Positions 58,739 to 64,000 of a stretch of 64,000 nt of DNA are shown one piece after another (the first letter of the stretch is position 1; the number at the start of each line of letters is the position of its first letter). Source of the DNA: Larix kaempferi (taxonomy: Eukaryota > Streptophyta > Pinopsida > Pinales > Pinaceae); assembly GCA_027924585.1 (NCBI GenBank), contig BSBM01000001.1:52444501-52508500 (forward strand). Reading direction: 5' to 3'. A program made the translations under genes and the position numbers. Below the pieces are notes generated by a model. That model was not told the origin of the DNA. It was given only the letters and a program-made list of their open reading frames with translations, and searched no databases.

Positions 58739-59082
58739 ACAACCACCCATGTGGGATTTGAGGGAATAATCATTCATTTGAAGCCACAGATTTTCACAAT
58801 GACCACTGCATTTCATAGCTCCTCCATTTGCAATCATGATTTGGATGTTTTTCACAACATGGATATAGTAGTGTGTTTCTTGTGCTACCCGATGAGGAAT
58901 TAAATTATGCATGCTACCACTATCAAAATTATGACTACAACTTTATGATGTTTTATGTAGCTAATCAATTTGAGGGCTTGAGGAGTAGAATGACTAGTCA
59001 AGGCATGCAAATAAATATGGGATTCCACCTTTTCCAGAACATCATTGGAATTTCTTCCACAGATGAATATTGGACCTCATGG
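58739..59082 (-). pseudogene. Older minus-strand gypsy, right part (protease start)
   Basis: The minus strand reads HALTSHSTPQALKLISYIKH then, after a frameshift, FDSGSMHNLIPHRVA with the catalytic D-S-G, MIANGGAMKCSGHCENLWLQ and SLKSHMGGCDI. It stops at the chromovirus edge. The missing continuation IVLGVEWL lies at 51390, 7.3 kb away. The upstream gag part is cut off at 59082 by the next LTR. Confidence 0.8.
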
Positions 59083-59707
59083 TGTAATATCCCGAATTTT
59101 GACTGACTATTTTTGATGTTATATAATGACTATTTTTTATGTTATATACTGGGCTTAAAGCCCCAACACATATGATTTATTTTGATTATTGCGCATAAGC
59201 CCTAGTGCACATGATTCACTTCTTTTATAGATTTACATATTGGGCATGGACCCTGACTGATGCAGATTATTGTTATATACTAAGCAAGAAAGCCCCAATG
59301 TATTGATTCATGTTTTATTATGAGATTGGGTACAAACCCTACTACACTGAGATGATCTTTTGTTACATACTCTGCAGAGTTATGGTGTACATGATTGAAT
59401 TATATGATGTGTTGAGCATGGACTCAGGAACACACGAATGACATATGTACTGGGCATAAGCCCTTATGTACCTAGAGGATTTTATTATGTACCGGGCGTA
59501 AGCCCCGATGTATGTAGAGTGTTGGGCATAATCCCTAGAGCACTCCAAGCTTGATAAAAAATACCGGATTCGAGGCCATTTGTACATTCTAGATGTTCTT
59601 CACAACCACATTCTAGTACTAGTGTTGAGCGGGAGTGCTCTGGAATTGCACTAGCGTAACGCCCATGTGAAAGTGTTGAGCTAAAGCTTTGAAGAGCACT
59701 CGGGGTG
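59083..59707. repeat. Gypsy-type LTR or LTR fragment with internal subrepeats
   Basis: It starts TGTAATATCCCGAATTTTGA, a common plant LTR opening. Within it a motif like TACTGGGCATAAGCCCCAATGTA, with a GGGC...GCCC palindrome, recurs about nine times at spacings of roughly 40-60 bp in diverged form (about 59145-59540). No internal domain follows: at 59708 another LTR begins. It is either a solo LTR or one truncated by that insertion. Confidence 0.6.
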
Positions 59708-60290
59708 TGTTGGAGAAAACTTCCTATGGCTTGGGGTGGACCACAACAGACAGCTGACTACCAGAAATTAACTCAATTCTCAATGCTATGATATATAGAT
59801 GACAATGCTAAGATAGTGAAGAACATAACCAACCTCTATCCAAACGTTTGATGTAGATCCCCGTTAGATCTTTCAATCCGTGCACTTGAACCTGCAAACT
59901 AGTCTTGACAACCAATATACAACAAGCGCATATAATGTATAAACGACATTAACATCATCAATAGAAATGGTCCATGATATTATAAGTAAATGCAACCCAA
60001 TGTAATATAAACAACATTCACAACATTAATGAACGAGAATTTGAGTATTTATATTAATAAATAACAAGAAGTACAATGTGATATGACCTCTTGTTGGCAA
60101 CCAATCTGAACCAAGGTCTGGGTCAATCCACTTGTGCCTCCACCACTTCAATCCTCCATGGAATGGAAAACTCAAACTATGATAGGAGTATGGAAGGTGA
60201 ACATAAGGGGTTCACAACTACAAGGATCAATGAGTGTAGACTCAATATAGGGCAAAAATCCACTAGAGTTCTCTTGGTCTCCTTTCTCCT
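59708..60290 (-). repeat. 3' LTR of the non-autonomous element (right border not resolved)
   Basis: Shares CTCCTATGGCTTGGGGTGG (as CTTCCTATGGC here), GATGTAGATCCCCGTT, GGGGTTCACAACTACAAGG and more with 61905-62477. The match is lost where the second copy is interrupted, so the LTR may extend to about 60500. Confidence 0.65.
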
Positions 60291-60980
60291 TCCATCCATA
60301 AGCCATATGTGATCAATATATAGTCCTCTCAAAGGTAAGTGAAAGGACACATTGAGGCATTTCGGGGAAAATGGAGGGCCAAAGGTTTCCCTATGACCTC
60401 TTTTTGGGAGTAAAAAGTAATTAACTAGTGATTTTTACTATTTTACATGCTACCCGCGGGCTATAGTGATGCAACTCACAGGTACGCCCACTGTAGTGAT
60501 GCAGCTAGCGTACAGAGGAAAAAATAGAGAAAATAATGTGTCTGAAGGATATAAAGTGGATCTGAGTCAGTAAAATGGATCCTGCAAGCCAAACAATGCT
60601 GATGCTCACAAGGTGGAAGATTACATTGTAACAAATGCCCCTTAATGTGTGAGGTCAGAGATTGATGCTACGATGGATGAAACACATTATAAATCTCAGA
60701 AGTGGAGTGATGGAGACACAAGTGGAAGGAGTAGCTCACTCGTCATAATACAATAGTATCCTTGAGTGCATGTCGTTATAGTACAAGAATCTGATACAAT
60801 GGCCATGAATAGGAAGTACATAGTGAATACATGTCATAAGTGATCATAGCCATGATCCCTCTACAGTAAGATATGGTCTCCTACTGAAAATGAAACAACT
60901 GGTGAGAAATGGAGGTACAAACTGCTGATATCTGAGAGGTGATATCTCAGATGTAAAGTCATAATCATAAGTAGCATACT

Positions 60981-61040
60981 GAATGCCACTATCGCCTGGG
61001 GTCTTCTATGAATGCCACTATCTCCTGGGGTCTTCTACAC
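60981..61040. repeat. 29-bp tandem doublet
   Basis: TGAATGCCACTATC, then one variable base, then CCTGGGGTCTTCTA, occurs twice in a row. The copies differ at one base. Confidence 0.8.
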
Positions 61041-61878
61041 AAGTCTTCGATGGTGCAAGTCCCATCAAGTGAATAAAGGAGTTGAGGTCGAGCCTGATGT
61101 GACATCGTTTGATTACCGGTCAATGATGTATACCGTTAACAGATGCGAGATAACCCACCAATATTGAAAATGGGCATCAAGGCACAGAGCACAATCATCA
61201 AAGTGCGAATAGATGTGTTGAAGTCGAACACTAAGATGAATCCATCGATTAGGGGACATTGATGTATTCCCAAAACTGTCGATGGACATTGAAGTCGGCC
61301 ACTAATGATTGCAAGCCTCTAGGTACTCAACCGAACTCTAAGCCTCAAGTTCCAGAATAAATGGGTTGAAGTCAATAGAACGAGACTCGCTGGAAGTAGG
61401 GCATTAAGGAATCCCCCATCAACCAACACGAGGTACCAGCTACGCTGAAAGATTTGGAAGAACTCAGGTGAAACGGACTGACTCAATAAGGATGGACAAC
61501 ATGCAATAGTCAAGAGATGTGAGAAGTGGCCGACTCTGGTTTTAGGACTTCCTTTGAACCAGAGCATGAGCAGATGGATAGACTCAGGCAGCATAGACTC
61601 AATATAAACTGTGAGATGCAGGAGGCACCAAAAAGGGCTCCATAATGACTAGAATCTTAACCAATCGGTGGAGTAAACTAAGAAACAAGTATAGCTCCTA
61701 AGGTCCAACTATAGTCTCGACTCATAATGTATGGAGTGGAATGAATGCTCTATTCAAAGGAGACACAACAGTTGCCAACAAAAGTAGTAACCATAATCTC
61801 GTCTCACTTGTTGTACTATAAGCAATTTTATTCTTTTTCAAGCTTTTCCAAATATGAAAAAGACCAAAAAAATCAAAT
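61041..61878. other. Internal region of the non-autonomous element, no gene seen
   Basis: No open frame resembles gag, protease, RT or integrase on either strand. Confidence 0.5.
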
Positions 61879-61904
61879 ATTCCCCAGCGGAGTTGCCATT
61901 TCTG

Positions 61905-62477
61905 TGTTGGAGAAAACCTCCTATGGCTTGGGGTGGACCACAACAGACAACTGACTACTAGAAATTAACTCAATTCTCAATGCTATGATATATAAATGAC
62001 AATGCTAAGATAGTGAAGAACCATACTTGATCCAAACGTTGATGTAGATCCCCGTTGGAGCTTTCAATCTGTGCACTTGAACTTGCAAATTAGTCTTGAC
62101 AACCAATATACAACAAGCACATATAATGTATAAACGACATTAACATCATCAATAGCAATGGTCCATGATATTATAAGTAAATGCAACCCAATGTAATATA
62201 AACAACATTCACAACATTAATGGACGAGAATATGAGTATTTCTATTAATAAATAATAAGAAGTACAATGTGATACGACCTCTTGTCAGCAACCAATCTAA
62301 ACCAAGATCTGGGTCAATCCACTTGTGCGTCCACCACTTCAATCCTACATCGAATGGAGAACTCAAACTATGATAGGAGTTTGGAAGGTGAACATAAGGG
62401 GTTCACAACTACAAGGATCAATGAGTGTAGACTCAAGATAGGGAAAAAATCCACTAGAGTTCTCTTGCTCTCCTTTC
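61905..62477 (-). repeat. 5' LTR of the non-autonomous element, interrupted
   Basis: Begins TGTTGGAGAAAACCTCC on the plus strand and matches 59708-60286 until CTCTCCTTTC. There the copia LTR starts. The remainder is expected beyond the copia insertion, outside the window. Confidence 0.65.
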
Positions 62478-62967
62478 TGTTAAGTTTAAACCAAATAACC
62501 AAGCAAGATCACTGAAAGAAGCATAATCACAAGATAGACACACAATATATCCTGGGAAACCCTCATGGGGTAGAAAACCCAGTAAAGCATTCCTCAATAA
62601 GATGATCAACCAAAATACAAGATGTGCTCCTCCTTCCTTTGTCTCCTTAGCTGATCTCCCAGACAAGTCCGCACTCTTCCACAAGTGAGTGAGTGATCTA
62701 ATGAGGAGTTCACCTCCTCTATTTATACTTGACTCTCAACTGACTAAAAGACCTTATGGGGCCGACCTCACCTGGAGATGTCTAATAACCCCTAAAAAAT
62801 AACTACAGGGCCGACCCACACATGGTGGATCTAATAACCCTAGTTAATACTAACCCTCGGAGGAATAAACATCTCCGGATACATAATAGGGTTGCCTCGG
62901 AGGGATGAAACATCTTCGGAATAATAAAGTACAAATATAATATTCTTTGAAGTTACAATATTCAACA
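62478..62967 (-). repeat. 3' LTR of a minus-strand copia-type element
   Basis: 490 bp with TGTTAAG...TTCAACA on the plus strand, that is TGTTGAATATTG...CTTAACA on the minus strand. TATAAATAG near 62725 (minus strand) is its TATA box. A purine tract sits directly before it. The rest of the element extends to the right, beyond the window. Confidence 0.78.
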
Positions 62968-62979
62968 CTCCCCCTTAAC
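62968..62979 (-). other. Polypurine tract of the minus-strand copia-type element
   Basis: On the minus strand GTTAAGGGGGAG directly precedes TGTTGAATATTG. AAGGGGGAG followed by TGTT is the usual copia arrangement and sets the orientation of the element. Confidence 0.78.
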
Positions 62980-63134
62980 GAGAAGGATATTATAACAACA
63001 TCTGCAGGAGCAAGGAGTCACTACATATGATACATCTATAAATCATCGGCAGCTTTCTTCAATTCGACTTCATCAGTAACTCAAACAGTTACTAGTACAT
63101 AAACGTCAACATCAACATCACGATCTTTAGCATC

Positions 63135-63378
63135 GTCTTCTCATGATCAGTTGCATCGTCATCATATGATCAACAATATCGTCATCACATGATCAGCATC
63201 GTCATCACACGATCATCAGCATCGTCATCGTATGATCAGCAGTATCGTCATCATATGATCAGCAGCATCGTCATCACACGATCAGCAGCATCGTCATCAC
63301 ATGATCAGCAGCATCGTCATCACACGATCAGCAGCATCGTCATCACATGATCAGCAGCATCGTCATCACATGATCAGC
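63135..63378. repeat. 23-bp minisatellite, about ten units
   Basis: Unit CAGCAGCATCGTCATCACATGAT, given as CAGCAGCATCGTC plus ATCACATGAT, with ATGAT and ACGAT alternating between units. The first units are more diverged and the last ones nearly identical. The period is not a multiple of three. Confidence 0.88.
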
Positions 63379-63379
63379 A

Positions 63380-63705
63380 AGTATCCTACAACAACAATAC
63401 GAGTATCCCACAGATACAGATAACCACATCATCAATACAAGTATCCTACCGATACAAGTAACCACATCATCAATACAAGTATCCTACCGATACAAGTAAC
63501 CACATCATCAATACAAGTATCCTACCGATACAAGTAACCACATCATCAATACAAGTATCCTACCGATACAAGTAACCACATCATTAATACAAGTATCCTA
63601 CCGATACAAGTAACCACATCATTAATACAAGTATCCTACCGATACAAGTAACCACATCATTAATACAAGTCTCCTACCGATACAAGTAACTACATCATTA
63701 ATACC
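63380..63705. repeat. 38-bp minisatellite, about eight units
   Basis: Unit ATCAATACAAGTATCCTACC plus GATACAAGTAACCACATC. Later units have ATTAATACAAG. Units are almost identical in the middle of the array. Confidence 0.9.
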
Positions 63706-63739
63706 ATTACTTTCTCGGAGACCATTCGTCTACGGATCA

Positions 63740-64000
63740 ATTCAGGGACCGAAGTCTGGGGATGATACAATCCCCATCACGTACATTTTGAACTGTCAGT
63801 TCCGGGATGATGCAATCCCCATCACATACATTTTGAACTATCAGTTCCGGGATGATGCAATCCCCATCACGTACATTTTGAACTATCAGTTCCGGGATGA
63901 TGCAATCCCCATCATGTACATTTTGAACTATCAGTTCCGGGATGATGCAATCCCCATCACGTACATTTTGAACTATCAGTTCCGGGATGATGCAATCCCC
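63740..64000. repeat. 45-bp minisatellite, continuing beyond the window
   Basis: Unit GTTCCGGGATGATGCAATCC plus CCATCACGTACATTTTGAAC plus TATCA. At least five units are seen, with single-base variants. On the minus strand one frame is open through all of them with a 15-residue period (DGDCIIPELIVQNVR), ending at a stop at 63739-63737. Confidence 0.9.

Larger units (their letters stand above)
59708..62477 (-). mobile_element. Small non-autonomous LTR retrotransposon, no pol
   Basis: Two direct repeats starting TGTTGGAGAAAAC, at 59708 and 61905, match for at least 580 bp. On the minus strand, TGGCAACTCCGCTGGGGA at 61896-61879 lies just after the end of the right-hand LTR, where a primer site belongs. 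This makes 61905 onward the 5' LTR. The internal part, about 60500-61904, has no gag or pol motif. The right LTR is interrupted at 62478 by a copia LTR, so its end is outside the window. Such elements use enzymes of related full-length elements. Confidence 0.65.

Noticed and set aside
59363-59587. Minus-strand frame with repeated YIRAYAQYI text
   Set aside because: It reflects the subrepeats of the LTR at 59083-59707 and has no start or context of a gene.
63135-64000. CRISPR-like array
   Set aside because: Units are directly adjacent with no unique spacers, the DNA is a plant retroelement, and three unrelated unit lengths follow each other. These are minisatellites.

Overview
The window looks like gene-poor nuclear heterochromatin of a seed plant. 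It holds nested LTR retrotransposons (Ty1/copia and Ty3/gypsy including a chromovirus), a tRNA-derived SINE, a hAT-type MITE, diverged satellite DNA, and broken fragments of ordinary plant genes (a class IV chitinase exon and a VPS52-like piece). A large-genome plant, possibly a gymnosperm, would fit, but nothing in the sequence fixes the species. No intact cellular gene was found. Every protein-coding stretch that can be recognised is a transposon relic or a pseudogene.

Layout. 1-440 is AT-rich with a diverged repeat pair. About 420-1442, 6509-9310 and 9890-10530 carry an old satellite with a monomer of about 170 bp, which in the middle block is organised as dimers of about 330 bp. A Ty1/copia element (1448-6503, 5-bp target duplication CAAGG) is inserted into the satellite. 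10530-13080 is AT-rich and holds a 240-bp SINE (11739-11978) with a 14-bp target duplication. 13140-13500 holds a three-unit minisatellite and a copy of a segment that recurs at 14.38 kb. A 478-bp hAT-like MITE (13730-14207) has TIRs and an 8-bp target duplication.

The dominant structure is a head-to-tail triplication of a 12.47-kb unit: 13826-26290, 26291-38767 and 38768-51233. The copies are nearly identical. The left breakpoint lies inside the MITE and the right one inside a gypsy relic. Both share the short motif AAG(T/A)AGCTT. Each unit carries, in order: the MITE right part, a gypsy protease relic, a long unrecognised stretch, AT-rich short duplications and (TA)n tracts, a minus-strand block of gene fragments (unrecognised coding piece, VPS52-like C-terminal piece, class IV chitinase exon 1 with its promoter), and two opposed gypsy relics. 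Single-base differences group copies 2 and 3 in the left part of the unit but copies 1 and 3 in the right part, so the array is a mosaic.

51391-58733 is a minus-strand Ty3/gypsy chromovirus. It has both LTRs, target duplication ATATC, recognisable gag, protease, RT, RNase H and integrase, and a C-terminal chromodomain. It interrupts the protease region of an older minus-strand gypsy, whose other part runs across the right edge of the triplication. Then follow a gypsy-type LTR with internal subrepeats (59083-59707), a small non-autonomous LTR element without pol (59708 onward), and a copia-type LTR (62478-62967) that interrupts the second LTR of the preceding element. The internal side of that copia LTR consists of three successive minisatellites (23, 38 and 45 bp) that run to the window end.

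How it fits together: the window records successive insertion into insertion, followed by a recent local triplication. In-frame stops in both large retroelements sit almost entirely where one C-to-T (or G-to-A) change of a CAG, CAA, CGA or TGG codon would give them, which is the signature expected of long-term cytosine methylation.
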